Shown here piece by piece: positions 50,831 to 61,300 of a stretch of DNA of 64,000 bases (position 1 is its first letter; each line of letters starts with the position of its first letter). This DNA comes from Caldilineaceae bacterium. GTDB taxonomy: Bacteria > Chloroflexota > Anaerolineae > Caldilineales > Caldilineaceae. A program made the translations under genes and the position numbers. Where the stretch lies: positions 112,398-176,397 of the forward strand of contig JAJDTL010000039.1 of NCBI GenBank assembly GCA_022827195.1, read 5' to 3'. Below the pieces are notes generated by a model. The model had not been told where the DNA came from, searched no databases, and worked only from the letters and a program-made list of their open reading frames with translations.

Positions 50831-53800
50831 TTACTCGTCGCGCGGTTGGCGAACATAGACGCGAATCTCCTCGCTCTCCGTCTCATTGCCGGCCCGATCA
50901 TACGCCCGCACTCTGATCAAATGGCCTTCAAGATAGATGCCACTGCCGGCAAGGATCGCGGCGAAACCGTCTTCAAATTCACGAACGCGGCCGGGGCGAA
51001 TCTGTTCGTCATCCGAGCCGAATGCCGGCCAATTCCGAGTCTCATCCGGCACTTCGACCTGCTCCCAGCGCATCTCAATCTGCCAGCGCTCGTTGTAGGG
51101 CGCGACGGTGCGGGTGATGAAATAGGTGCTGTCAATCGCGAACTCCACCCGGTCCATCGCCCACTCGTCGTTGACAATCGCGTTGATGTTGATCTGCTCG
51201 TCCTCGCCAAACTCATAAAGGCTGTCCGGCTCGGGTTCGCTGACCTCCAGAGTCGGCGGGGTGTTGTCGATCGTGACCGGCGCGTCCCAGACGCGCTGGT
51301 TGCCGTCATGGTAGCGGACGGTCAGCCGCAACGTGTACGGGCCTTCTTCCAGCCCCTCTGTGTTGAAAACTTCAAGCAGACCATTCTGGTGCTGAGCGCC
51401 GTGTTCGGGGCCGATCTGGGTCCACTGGGACGGGGCGGAACCGGCGCCGAATTCAAGGCGATAGTTGGCGAAATTACCGCCGCGCGCGTTGCCCAATATC
51501 TCAACTTGTCCACCGATGTAGCCGCCCGGCGGTGGGAAAGTGATTGCAACGTCCGGATCGAAGTCGATGAACTCCTCCGGACTTTGTCCCTGCGGGGGCT
51601 GCTCGATCCCACTGCCCTTGACCCAATCCTCAGCCTCCGGCGGCAGAATCAGAAAGACTTTCGCCTCCCGTTCCTCTTCCGGCGTAGAGGTCCTGGCGAG
51701 CAGCCCGTTGCGCTTGTCGATTTCAAATGGCTGCCACAGATTGTCCTCTACCTTCGGCTCGGTGCCGGCGATGAACAGCTCCTGGCGCTGGCGCTGGCAG
51801 TCATCGGAGGGCAGGAGACCACTTGGCTGGCAGATCGTCTCGGTCACAACATTGGCCGGCCGGTGGTACCAGCGGGCAGGAAGACCCAGGTGATAGCGCT
51901 CCATGACGCTCTTCCAGATCGGCGCCGCGCCCGACGCGCCGGTGACATTGTTCATCGACTCATTGTCTGTGTTCCCGATCCAGACGCCGACGGTCAGCTG
52001 GGGCGTGAAGCCAACGGTCCAGGCATCTTTCCAACCGTTGGTCGTGCCGGTCTTGGCGCCTACCCTGCGGTCCGGCAGCACCAGGTTATTGTTGATGCCG
52101 AACATGGGTGCACGCGAAACATTGTCGCTCATAATATCGGCCAGCACATACTGGGCGTCGGCGCTGATGATGCGCTCCACCTCCGGCCTTTCATATTTCG
52201 CGAGCACTTCGCCGGCCGTGTTCCGCACCTGCAAAATGGCCACCGGATCCAAGGTGCGAAAGCCGCTGCGGCGGGACTCGGGCGGGACGGGCTGTCCGGC
52301 CATCACACCGCCGTTAGCAACGACGCTGTAGGCGTAGGTGTGGTCCAGCAAGGTGACCTCGCCACCGCCAAGCACCAGATTCAGGCCATAGTAGCTCAGT
52401 CCCCGATCAAGGCCGTTGATGCCCATGCGATGGGCCGTGCGCAGGGCGCTGGCAACGCCGACCTGGTCCATGACGCGGATGGCGGGAATGTTGAGCGACT
52501 GGGAGAGCGCTTCGCGCAGGGAGACGGGCCCGTGATAGAGGCGGTCGTAGTTCTCGGGGACATAGACTGAGCGGTCGTCCTGGATGAACGGCGTACGTAC
52601 GTCGAGGATCATGGAGGCGGGGGTCATCCCCTGCAGCAGACCGGTGAGGTAGACGTAAGGCTTGAAACTGGAGCCGGGCTGCCGCTCAGATATTGCAACG
52701 TTGACCTGGCCGTCGATCTCCTCGTTGTTGTAGTCGAGCGACCCGACCATCGCCAGGATCTCCCCCGTATCGGGCTTGAGGACCACAACCGAGGCATTGT
52801 TCACGTTGCGATTCTGCTGGTTAAGAAGGACGATCTGCGCACGCGCGACCTGCTCCGCGTATTCTTGCAGCTCGACGTCGAGCGTCGTGTAGACGGTCAG
52901 GCCCTCTTTCCAGATGCGGTAAGGATCGTCAACAGTGTTGAACTCATCTTTGATGCGGTCCAGGGCATAAAGGGCGAAGTGGGGCGCGGTATCGATCTCG
53001 AAGCGTTCAGCGGCCGAGCCGCGCAGGTCCAGCGTCTCAGCGAAGGCGGCGTCGGCTTCCGCCTGGGTGAGGTAGCCGGCGTCAACCATCACCTGCAGGG
53101 TGACACCCTGGCGAATCTTGGCGTCTTCCGGATTGTCGAGAGGATTGAGGGCAGGGAACTGCGGAATCGGCGCCAGCATGGCAGCTTCAGCGACGGTCAA
53201 TTCGGCAGAGCCCTTGTCGAAGTAGACCCGGCTGGCCGCCTCGATGCCGTATGCCAGGTTGCCATAGAAGTTGTAATTCAGGTACCACTCAAGAATCTTC
53301 TCTTTGTCATAGCGGCGCGTCACCTCCATGGCGAGAATGACTTCCTTGAGTTTACGGGCGTAAGACTGCTGCGCCCGCTCCTCCAGGGGTATCACCACGT
53401 TCTTTATCAACTGCTGGGTAATCGATGAGCCGCCCTGTACGCCACCGCCCTGAAGATTGGAAACAAAGGCCCGAACCAGACCGCGTACATTTATGCCCGG
53501 GTTTTCCCAGTAGTTGTGGTCCTCAAGCGCGATTGCAGCCTCTATGATTGCGGGCGCCATCTCCTGCAGAGGCATGTAGGTGCGGTCGCCGCGAAAGGGG
53601 CGGGGATCGACACTTTCGTAGAGCAGATGCCGGCCGGTGCGGTCGTAGAAGCGGATCGTCTCAAACTTCTCCTGCTGCAGCTCGATCACACCGGCGTCGG
53701 GAAGCTGGGCGGCGTAAAAGGTGTAAATGCCGAACACGCTTGCGACGGCCACGCCTACCGCGCCGACGACGAGAAGAAAGAGGGCGATCAACAGTGCCGC

Positions 53801-53932
53801 CGTCCCCTGAATGAACCAGAACCAGGGGCGGGTGCGGGCTGCCCTGGCCCGTTCCCGTCGCCGCCGCTCCATGCGGATGCGAGCCGATCTGCTCGCGCTC
53901 AACCTTGGCGCACCGCGCCCTATCTGCGCCAT
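50831..53932 (-). CDS. Class A penicillin-binding protein (PBP1A-like) with C-terminal Ig-like modules
   Basis: The protein has 1033 residues. A basic cytoplasmic tail (1-36) and one membrane helix (about 37-70) are followed by a GT51 glycosyltransferase domain (EDHNYWENPG near 137, GGSSITQQLIKN, RKLKEVILAMEVTRRYDK). The transpeptidase domain has S-x-x-K in GSSFKPY (about 421), S-x-N in SQSLN (about 477) and KTG in GAKTGTTNGW (about 628). The last 270 residues carry beta-sandwich-like modules (VTIDNTPPTLEVSEPEPDS and similar), longer than in E. coli PBP1A. GAGGGAG precedes the start. It makes and cross-links peptidoglycan. Confidence 0.95.
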   Translation of the reverse strand: MAQIGRGAPRLSASRSARIRMERRRRERARAARTRPWFWFIQGTAALLIALFLLVVGAVGVAVASVFGIYTFYAAQLPDAGVIELQQEKFETIRFYDRTGRHLLYESVDPRPFRGDRTYMPLQEMAPAIIEAAIALEDHNYWENPGINVRGLVRAFVSNLQGGGVQGGSSITQQLIKNVVIPLEERAQQSYARKLKEVILAMEVTRRYDKEKILEWYLNYNFYGNLAYGIEAASRVYFDKGSAELTVAEAAMLAPIPQFPALNPLDNPEDAKIRQGVTLQVMVDAGYLTQAEADAAFAETLDLRGSAAERFEIDTAPHFALYALDRIKDEFNTVDDPYRIWKEGLTVYTTLDVELQEYAEQVARAQIVLLNQQNRNVNNASVVVLKPDTGEILAMVGSLDYNNEEIDGQVNVAISERQPGSSFKPYVYLTGLLQGMTPASMILDVRTPFIQDDRSVYVPENYDRLYHGPVSLREALSQSLNIPAIRVMDQVGVASALRTAHRMGINGLDRGLSYYGLNLVLGGGEVTLLDHTYAYSVVANGGVMAGQPVPPESRRSGFRTLDPVAILQVRNTAGEVLAKYERPEVERIISADAQYVLADIMSDNVSRAPMFGINNNLVLPDRRVGAKTGTTNGWKDAWTVGFTPQLTVGVWIGNTDNESMNNVTGASGAAPIWKSVMERYHLGLPARWYHRPANVVTETICQPSGLLPSDDCQRQRQELFIAGTEPKVEDNLWQPFEIDKRNGLLARTSTPEEEREAKVFLILPPEAEDWVKGSGIEQPPQGQSPEEFIDFDPDVAITFPPPGGYIGGQVEILGNARGGNFANYRLEFGAGSAPSQWTQIGPEHGAQHQNGLLEVFNTEGLEEGPYTLRLTVRYHDGNQRVWDAPVTIDNTPPTLEVSEPEPDSLYEFGEDEQININAIVNDEWAMDRVEFAIDSTYFITRTVAPYNERWQIEMRWEQVEVPDETRNWPAFGSDDEQIRPGRVREFEDGFAAILAGSGIYLEGHLIRVRAYDRAGNETESEEIRVYVRQPRDE

Positions 53933-54095
53933 CTCAGCGCTCCCTCGCGGCCGTCTGCCGGCTGCCCGCGGTTATCCTGCCTCACGTTACTCTTGTCCAC
54001 TCCTGCAATCATCCCTGGCTGAATCCCTGACCGAAGCGTTTCCTCGGCCCCAATTTGCTGCCAGAATTCTAGCATTTGGCCAAAACCGACCCAAA

Positions 54096-54851
54096 TCAGC
54101 GCGCCATCGCCGCTTCGACCTTTTCAAGCACGAGAAAATGACTGATCCCGAAAACGGTCATCGGCGTCTGCTCCAGGGTGTAGGTGAGATGACGCAGCGC
54201 CCGCCCGAGGAACGGTTTACGTGCTGATATAGCGTCATAGCCGGGATAGATTTGTGTGTGCCGTCGAACCAGAACCGGCAATCCGACGAAGAGATCGAGC
54301 AGGTCGAAACTCGTATAGACGCGCACATGCGGGGCGAGCCGGTCCCTAAGGGGGTCGGGCAGATAGTTGATCAAGGGCGTGTTGCCAAAGTTGTACTCGC
54401 CCTGCCAGTAGTGCCCGTGCGTCTCGAACGGATAGAGCCGGTTGGGCGCGAAAATGACGGCGCGGCCGCCCACACGCAAGGTGCGCACCATTTCGGCTGC
54501 GGCCCGCCTGTCGTTCTGCACGTGCTCGAGCACCTCGTGAGACAGAACAAGATCGAAGCAGCCGTCAGCATAAGGGAGCTGTTCGCCGCGGCTCAAATTG
54601 AGGGGAGCGCATGGCGCGTTCGCAGCCGCCGCACGCAGATGATCTGCTTCGATGTCGATTCCGTGAACTTCCGGGACCGATTCCTGCAGGGCGCGCAGAT
54701 ACATGCCGACGCCGCATCCGTTGACCAGGACACGGCGGAGCCCGGCAGGCGCCCATTCGAGAATCATGTGCAGGCGGCGTTCCTGCCCGGCCCGCCAGAC
54801 AAAGGAGGGATTGCCGCGCAGGGCAGCCCGCGCGACGTCAGTGTCGTTCAT
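54096..54851 (-). CDS. SAM-dependent class I methyltransferase
   Basis: The protein has 251 residues from ATG 54851, which overlaps the MenG stop (ATGA). Motif I is RVLVNGCGVGMYLRAL (about 40-55; the usual second Gly pair is NGCGVG), motif II HGIDIEAD, and motif III-like CFDLVLSHEVLEHVQND (about 100-116) is typical of Methyltransf_11 enzymes. The C-terminal half has a few hydrophobic stretches. It could act on a quinone, lipid or sugar; its link to MenG suggests a lipid-soluble substrate. The frame is open further upstream but that part is a shadow of menG. Confidence 0.85.
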   Translation of the reverse strand: MNDTDVARAALRGNPSFVWRAGQERRLHMILEWAPAGLRRVLVNGCGVGMYLRALQESVPEVHGIDIEADHLRAAAANAPCAPLNLSRGEQLPYADGCFDLVLSHEVLEHVQNDRRAAAEMVRTLRVGGRAVIFAPNRLYPFETHGHYWQGEYNFGNTPLINYLPDPLRDRLAPHVRVYTSFDLLDLFVGLPVLVRRHTQIYPGYDAISARKPFLGRALRHLTYTLEQTPMTVFGISHFLVLEKVEAAMAR

Positions 54852-55615
54852 ACGATTCCCACATATATTGCGACGGTACCAAACATTCTGGGCAGATAGG
54901 AGACGTGGCGAAAACCGGCCTGGGCCATGCGCCGGCCCATCTCCTGCGGCGGCAGAAAGGCGGCCGTACTTGCGGGCAGATATTGGTAGGGGTCCGAATC
55001 GGGCGACCTGTTGGGCGCGCCGCCGGCGAATGCAACGAGCCGGCCAAGCAGGGGAATCACCTTGAACAGATAGAGGCGCAGCAGAGGCGTCAACGCACTC
55101 TGCGGCGGAGGGGAAGTCTCGAGACAGACGATGCGCCCGTCCTGCTTGGTTACGCGGCGCAGCTCGGCCAGGCAGAGGTCGATGTCGGTCACGTTCCGCA
55201 ACAGAAAGCCGCTCGCGACCGCATCGAAGTGACCGTCGGCAAACGGCAGCCGCATGCCGTCGCCCTGCACGAACTCGACGCCGCCGGCCCCCGCGGGGGG
55301 GTCGCGCCATAGGGCTCTCTCGTTCTTCTTGCGGCCGACGGCCATCATTTCATAGGTGAAATCGCAGCCGATCACCTCGGCATCGGGATGAAGGCGTAGG
55401 GCCTCGAAGGCGATGTCGCCCGTGCCGGTTCCCACATCAAGGAAACGTCCTGCGACCGGCAGCTGGCACAGTTCGGTGACTTTACGGCGCCAGGCAATGT
55501 CCTGTCCCGCCGTAATCAAGCGATTGGTCAGATCGTAGCTGTGCGCGATCTGGGCGAACATCCGGTTAACGTAAACAGCCTTTTCGGAGGCGGGGGGAAG
55601 GTTGGAACCGTTCAT
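54848..55615 (-). CDS. menG: Demethylmenaquinone / ubiquinone C-methyltransferase
   Basis: The protein has 255 residues from ATG 55615, which has GGAGG five bases upstream; an earlier ATG (55630) lies inside the previous gene. FAQIAHSYDLTNRLITAGQDIAWRRK (cited by FAQIAHSYD, near 20) is the UbiE/MenG signature, followed by FLDVGTGTGDIAFEAL (SAM motif I), GCDFTYEMMAVGR and VASGFLLRNVTD with LRRVTKQDGRIVCLE. The last step of menaquinone synthesis is its likely role, since ubiquinone is not expected in this phylum. Confidence 0.92.
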   Translation of the reverse strand: MNGSNLPPASEKAVYVNRMFAQIAHSYDLTNRLITAGQDIAWRRKVTELCQLPVAGRFLDVGTGTGDIAFEALRLHPDAEVIGCDFTYEMMAVGRKKNERALWRDPPAGAGGVEFVQGDGMRLPFADGHFDAVASGFLLRNVTDIDLCLAELRRVTKQDGRIVCLETSPPPQSALTPLLRLYLFKVIPLLGRLVAFAGGAPNRSPDSDPYQYLPASTAAFLPPQEMGRRMAQAGFRHVSYLPRMFGTVAIYVGIV

Positions 55616-55626
55616 TGCACCTCCAC

Positions 55627-57009
55627 TCAACCGGCCAGGTTCCGCAGTTGCGTGCCGGCCCGCTCCAGCTCGCCGCGCAGCTGCTGAATCTCTTGCTCAA
55701 GTTCGGGCGGCGGCTCATTTCCATAGCCTTTGTGGGCCGCCAGGAGCGAATCGAGGCGCCTGCGAAGCTCCGACACCTCATGCTGGAGATAGTCCAGCTC
55801 CACTTTTCTACCCATTTCGAGCAGAGATTCGGCGCCGTAGTCGCTTACATCCGAGTACAGAGTCTGGGCCAGCTCCTGGTAGTTTTCCAGCATCCAGCGC
55901 CGCAGGAACTCGTTGCCCACGGTCCAGCGCCCAAACTGTCCGTCGCGCGTTGCGTCGGCTGCTTCAGTCAAGGTATAGCCCTCGTCGTCGTCGGAGCCGG
56001 CAGACTGTACGTCCGGCCGACCGTACACGCGTTGCAGGTAGCCGAGATTGTTCATGCCGTGAACGTACATCGAAATCTGCTCGAGCGATTCGTTGTCGAT
56101 CTTCGAGACCAGCTCCTCCTCATCTATGATGCCCTGCCGGGCAACGGTCAGCAGGACCTGGCGTTCGGTGGGGGCGAGGCACTTGAAATCGACTTCGAAG
56201 AAGCCGGAGAGCAGGTGGTCGGCGTGCAGGTCCTCTTCGCGAATGGCGCGCAATGTTCCCACGCCGTCGCTTTCCTCGAAGAGGCGGTAGCAGAGCGTCT
56301 GGACCAGATAGGGATGGCGATGGCAGTGGCGCAAGACCTCCTCGATCCGCTCAGGTTCGACGCGGACGGGGGTGCTGCTCTGCTCCTGCTGAACGAGACC
56401 GGCGCTGGCCTCCGGCTCAAGGCTCCAGAGATTTACGAGACTGAAGCCGAATAGGAAGGGACTTGTGAGCCAGTTGCGGGTCAGGTCGTTCAGCTGCATC
56501 AGGAGCTTGGTCGACGTCATGATTGTGCGCATGCCGCCGCTCTGGAAGGCCTTGCGCAGGCGGGCCAGTGCCTGGTAGTCGTTCTTGGCGAGGCTGATCC
56601 ATGCCTCCGCCTCGTCTATGAGCAGCAGCAGCTGCTTGCCATGCTGTCGCAGGCCGCGCTGCAGGGCTCGCAGAATATCGATTGCATCGCGCCCGTAGAG
56701 CGCGCTCACGTCCACTCCGTAGGCCTGAAAGCGCGGCATCTCATCTTCGACGGCGAGGAAGAGCTCATAGTCGAAGTCCTCTTTGGATTCGCTGCCCTGC
56801 AGATCCCAGAACAGGGGAACGAATCCCGTCTCGTGCTCTGTGGTCAGGAGCCATTCCAACTGGCGCAGGAGTGAAGTTTTGCCCATGCGCCGCGTGCCGA
56901 CAACCCAGATGGCCGGGTCGTCGGCGTGGATCAGATAGTCGAGTAGCTGCTCGCGCCCGTAGTGATCGGCGCCGCGCAGCCAGCGTCCTACGGTGTAAGG
57001 ATTGCGCAT
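55627..57009 (-). CDS. P-loop NTPase (AAA/STAND-like) with C-terminal coiled coil
   Basis: The protein has 460 residues. Walker A is GTRRMGKTSLL (about 37-47), Walker B LLLLIDEAEAW (about 125-135) and a sensor-like RTIMTSTK follows near 158. A winged-helix-like region (about 270-345) and a long heptad-like helix (about 395-458) complete it. The Walker region (GREQLL...GTRRMGKTSLLRQLEWLL) closely parallels that of the large propeller protein at 58393-61704 (GRRELL...GERRIGKTTLLYQLNNHL), so the two share an NTPase subfamily. It overlaps the end of the MenG leader but an unrelated function is likely. No effector domain is recognised. Confidence 0.82.
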   Translation of the reverse strand: MRNPYTVGRWLRGADHYGREQLLDYLIHADDPAIWVVGTRRMGKTSLLRQLEWLLTTEHETGFVPLFWDLQGSESKEDFDYELFLAVEDEMPRFQAYGVDVSALYGRDAIDILRALQRGLRQHGKQLLLLIDEAEAWISLAKNDYQALARLRKAFQSGGMRTIMTSTKLLMQLNDLTRNWLTSPFLFGFSLVNLWSLEPEASAGLVQQEQSSTPVRVEPERIEEVLRHCHRHPYLVQTLCYRLFEESDGVGTLRAIREEDLHADHLLSGFFEVDFKCLAPTERQVLLTVARQGIIDEEELVSKIDNESLEQISMYVHGMNNLGYLQRVYGRPDVQSAGSDDDEGYTLTEAADATRDGQFGRWTVGNEFLRRWMLENYQELAQTLYSDVSDYGAESLLEMGRKVELDYLQHEVSELRRRLDSLLAAHKGYGNEPPPELEQEIQQLRGELERAGTQLRNLAG

Positions 57010-57204
57010 ATCGCTCGGTCAACTCCTAGACTGTTACCTCTTTGAATCCGAGAGCTTCGATCCGGTTGACCTCTCAGGTCTAAATCAGTTGGTCAGGCTG
57101 TTGGTCCCGTGGACTGCGTGAGCGCAAATCTGAAACGGCTGTCGTCCGGGTCCCTTGCCTACCGAGACCGAGGTCCTGTGATTCCGGCGTGAAAGGGGGA
57201 CATA

Positions 57205-57238
57205 TGTCCCCAAATGTCCCCAAATGTCCCCAAATGTC
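57205..57238. repeat. 10-bp tandem repeat (tgtccccaaa)
   Basis: Three perfect copies of tgtccccaaa plus tgtc, followed by an A+T-rich run (57241-57254). Confidence 0.85.
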
Positions 57239-57270
57239 GCGATATTTTTTTCTTTCGGGAGGGGGATGTC

Positions 57271-57312
57271 TTGTTGGTTTTGAGTTGTGAGTTTTCAGTT
57301 CTTGATTTCTAG
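57271..57312. repeat. Heptamer array F (degenerate)
   Basis: Six 7-bp units: ttgttgg, ttttgag, ttgtgag, ttttcag, ttcttga, tttctag. This is the complement class of arrays A and B in looser form. Confidence 0.6.
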
Positions 57313-57646
57313 TGCTCGTTGACATTTGTCTGAACTACAGTTCATCTGATTCTTGTGATGGACACAGTTAACGGCTACGGCTCGTGCGGCGGTCTGCGCG
57401 CCAAGAGGCTGGCGGACCAAAGTCAGAGCTGAACGCAGGCATGCTGTAGATGCCGACTCTTGTTGACCAGCAGTTGGAAACGTCGATGATTCCGAATTGT
57501 CGCGGAAAAGCTTCTTTTCGCACGGGCGTTGGCGGGCATGTTTTGGCGCGAAATGACGCGCTTTTTTGCCGGTTTGGCGGGCGGAAGCGGGTGAACATTG
57601 CGGCCATTCTGCGGGAATGGCGGGCGGTGAGCGGCGGTGCGCTCGT

Positions 57647-57696
57647 ACGATCCGGGACGATCCCAGACGATCTCAGACGATCTGAGACGTACGAAA
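57647..57696. repeat. 10-bp tandem repeat with inverted symmetry (acgatcYSRG class)
   Basis: Four units acgatccggg, acgatcccag, acgatctcag, acgatctgag, then acgtacgaaa. Within it TCTCAG-acgat-CTGAGA is an inverted repeat, and the whole block is bounded by CGTACGA on both sides. The spacing equals one DNA turn, so aligned protein sites are possible. Confidence 0.75.
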
Positions 57697-58114
57697 AAAC
57701 GGTTCTTTGTGAAATGCGGACAGAGGACGGATGCGACAAGGCTGGGCAGGGAGCGCGGCGGTGCGCTCGGCATGGTTGGGGGACATTGGCAGGATGGGCA
57801 GACGGTTTTCATTGGTCGCAAGGTGTCGAGCTGCGGCAGGGCCGCGGGCGCGAGTGTCGCTTGTAAGGACCAGTGTAACGCATTTCCGGGGCTCTTGCAG
57901 GATTTTCGGGGGAATTGGGGGGTGAAGGGAGGACCGGCGGGCGCATTTGGGACCAATTGGGACTGTTGGGGCGTGCGCATGTTCTTGGACTGCTTCCTCA
58001 ATAGAACCAGGAGATTCAGTTCTCCCGCCCTCTCAGACTGATCCTGGCTCGTGTGATTGTTCGTGCCATCGTTAGCGAGTTTTTGATTCCGACACGGCAG
58101 CTGTCCGGCTGCTA

Positions 58115-58150
58115 TGTCCAATGGGACCAGAGTGTCCAATGGGACCAGAG
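58115..58150. repeat. Perfect 18-bp tandem duplication
   Basis: tgtccaatgggaccagag occurs twice without spacing (58115-58132, 58133-58150). Confidence 0.85.
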
Positions 58151-58392
58151 TCTTTTCGATTTGACGCGACTGGTCGACTCATATCGACCAATGGCGACGG
58201 CTTTCCGTCTTATTGCGGAGGGACTGTCCTGTGCCGGGATTGGCGGAGATGGACGCGGTCCTGGCCGAGTCCCTCGGTTGGGCTGGCATGATGTTGAAAG
58301 CGTAGCAAAAGTGGCGGTCTATTGCTCGGTAGTTCGTCCTTTTCGCTAATTCTCGACATCTCTGGTCACCAACAAGCCGAGCTGGCCAATTG

Positions 58393-61300
58393 TCAGTCGC
58401 CGCCCGCCCCGGCCAGCGGCGCGGGCGGGTCGTCTCCATTCAACCCGACATTGACGCTGTCACCCATCTGACGAATGCGCTCGTGGGCGTGCACGGCATC
58501 CTCCATTGTAATGGTGCGCCGTCCTTGGGCAAGCATGCGCCCGACCGCCTCCAGGCCGTACTGCTGAATTCGATGGGGGCGTCCGGCAGCGTTCTCGATG
58601 ATGAACTCGACGACCGGCGGCTCAAATCGATAGAAGCCGCGCACCGATTCGGTGAGCAGCTCTACCCCCTGCTCGCGGGTAAACGGTTTGAGTTCGATCT
58701 CGTTGAACAGATTGAACCAAGGGCTCTCGATGCGGCCCCAATCCTTACTGATGCGGATGCCAGCGATGACAGCCCCCATTGTAGCCGCGAAGTCGCGCAT
58801 GAAGATGCGACGGAGGCGCTGCTGAATCAGCCGGTCGTAGGCGTTGAAGACGTCCATCTCGTCCATCAACAGGATCAGGCGCAGGTGCTTGCCCGGATGA
58901 GTCTCCTCGCCGTACGCGCCAAGAGCCTTGATCACATCGCGCAGGTCCCTGATAAACTCCCTATCGGTATAGTGCGCGTACTCCGGTCTATAGTAGCGGA
59001 GGCCGTGCAGGGCGGCTTGGGTATCCGGAGTAAGGCCGGAGAGATTGGAGGCGGTATGCAGAATCTCCTCCATCAGGAAGTGGAAGAAGGCATCCTCCTC
59101 GGTTCCCTCCAGGTCGACGTAAAGGGGCACAAACCAGTACTCCTCGTCCTCGAGGCCCCAGAGATGGTTGTTCAGCTGGTAGAGCAGTGTGGTCTTGCCG
59201 ATACGGCGTTCGCCGTGAATCATTATGCTATTGTTGTGCAGCGTGTCGACGATCTTTTGGAGCAGCTCCCGCCTGCCGAAGAACATATCCTCGCGGCGGA
59301 CCGGCTCGCCGCTGATGAACGGATTGAATGAGCGCACGACTGCGTCCTGCTTTCGGCGCCTGTTCTGCAAGATTTCGCTGCCCATGTAGCCGAAGCCGAT
59401 CAGCGCCAGCACGCCGGTGACGACCAGGGTGACGAGATAATCGATGCGGATTTGCCCGATGAGAGGCAGGCGCACCTGTGCGGGCAGGACTTCGGTCGCC
59501 AGTGTGATACTGCTGACGGGAGAGTAGTTGAAGGCAAAGTCTCGCGCCTGGAACTCGACCGTATAGTCGCCTTTCTCGCTGAAGTCGGACAGCTCAAGGA
59601 AGGGGCGGTCCATCAGCTGCCAAGTGCCGAGCTGCCCGGGCGGGGACAGCCGGAAGAGGACCACGAGTTCCGCCTGCGGTGTGTAGAGATCACCGGCCTC
59701 ATAGCCGACAATGATCTTGCCGTCTCTCTCCACCTCCCATCCGCCGGCGGCAATCTGCTCTGCCGCGCCCGAGATTCCCGCGATCGTGATCCATGGTGGA
59801 ATCCCATCGGGGCGATAGAAGGTCAAACCCTCGCCGCTGCCGAACCAGTAGATGCCGTGCCCCATTCGAGTAATCGAGTAGATTGAAGTGGCGGGCAGGA
59901 CCGATTCGACAGTAAGCGTCTCCCAGGTGCGACCGTCGAAGCGGGTAACGCCGCCCTCGCTGCCGATCCAGAGCGACCCGTCGACGGGGTCGACGTAGAG
60001 CTCGTAGAACAGTTTGCTGGGCAGGCGGGCCGTCACCTCGGAGTCGAGCCAGCCACGTCCGTCGAAGTAGCTCAGGCCTTGCCCGTTTACGGCGGCCCAC
60101 ATTGCACCGGGGACCTTAGGGTCTGGCGCGAGGGCCGCTACGCTGTTGCCCGGAAGCGCGGGCTTGCTCTCGGAATCGCCGCCGTAGTGTGTCCAGTTGC
60201 CAAGGCCGTCTTCAGTGAAGATGCCGGCGCCGTCGGTTGCCACCCAGAGTCGTTGGTTCGAGTCCAGCGCCAGGTCCTGCACGAACTGTTGCGCCAAGGC
60301 GACCTCGGCCTGCACGGCACCGGTCCCTGCATCGTAGCGTGCCAGACCGTTGCCTGTCCCGATCCAGAGTTGCCCTTGCCGCGCCAGGACTGCGGTAACG
60401 TGCGACGACGGAAGCCTATCCACTGCAACAGGCTGCGACCAACCCTTCGCGCCCGGTTTCAGCAGTGCAATCCCTTGCCAGGTGCCGGCCCAGATGCCTC
60501 CTTTATCGTCGGCGGCGATGTCGGTAATGTAGGGACTGGGCAGGCCGTCTTCCTGGCGGTAGAGGAGTTCAACGTCTTCAAGCGCCTTGCCCGTAACTTT
60601 CAAACGAATCCCAGCGCCCCGGGTTCCAATCCACAGATTGCCGTCATCATCGGCCAGCATGGCCTGAATCTCATTGATGGGGCCCCCTGCGGGGGCGCGT
60701 ACCTCCCGGCCCCACATCTCGCGGTCGGAGCGGAAGACGCCTGAAACGGTCCCCATCCAAAGTGTGCCGGCAGCGTCGATTGCCAGCGAGTGGATAAACG
60801 ACGTTACGCCGTGATTGATGGACTGCTGGACCAGATCGTAGCGGGGCGTTAAAGTGCCGTTGACCGCATGTGCGACGAGACGGAAGAAGCCGCTGCCCTC
60901 GGTGCTGCCCCAAATGCTGCCTGAGCCTTCGCCGGTCAAGGACGTTATTCGCACGCGCGCGCGGGTGTGCAGGGGAGCCGTCTCGACCTCCTGCCAGAGG
61001 CCTGTCGCGGGGTGTCGCCAGGCGATGTTGCCGTCTACCGCGGCCCACACCGGACCGTCGGCGGCCGCCCACAGAGCGGTAACCTCGCCGGCGGGAAGAC
61101 CGTCGGCTTCGTCGATCGCGCGCCAGCGGCCGCCATGCCGCAGCCAGAGGAGTTCGGATGTGCCGACCCAGATACTGTTGCCGTCCTCGGAGCTCTCGAT
61201 TACATTCACAAAGGCATCGTCAAATCCAGCCACCGACGCGGGCGAGCCGCTGCTCCAGACATAGAGACCGGATGCCGTTCCAATCCAGAGGCTGCCCTGC

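Larger units (their letters stand above)
57010..58392. other. 1.4-kb gene-free, repeat-rich island
   Basis: It lies between the two related NTPase genes. It contains a 10-bp tandem repeat (57205-57238), heptamer array F (57271-57312), a second 10-bp tandem repeat with self-complementarity (57647-57696) and an 18-bp duplication (58115-58150). The plus strand is G-rich, unlike the first 20 kb. Long open frames occur on the minus strand (57423-58139) but have no ribosome site or recognisable sequence. I find no tRNA or hairpin terminator. Confidence 0.6.

Noticed and set aside
54852..55310. Longer methyltransferase ORF reaching to 55310
   Set aside because: The upstream part is an out-of-frame shadow of menG; ATG 54851 overlaps the menG stop and begins a sensible protein.
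57423..58139. 238-codon minus-strand ORF in the repeat island
   Set aside because: Pro/Ser/Arg-rich translation of tandem repeats, no ribosome site and no similarity to a known protein pattern.
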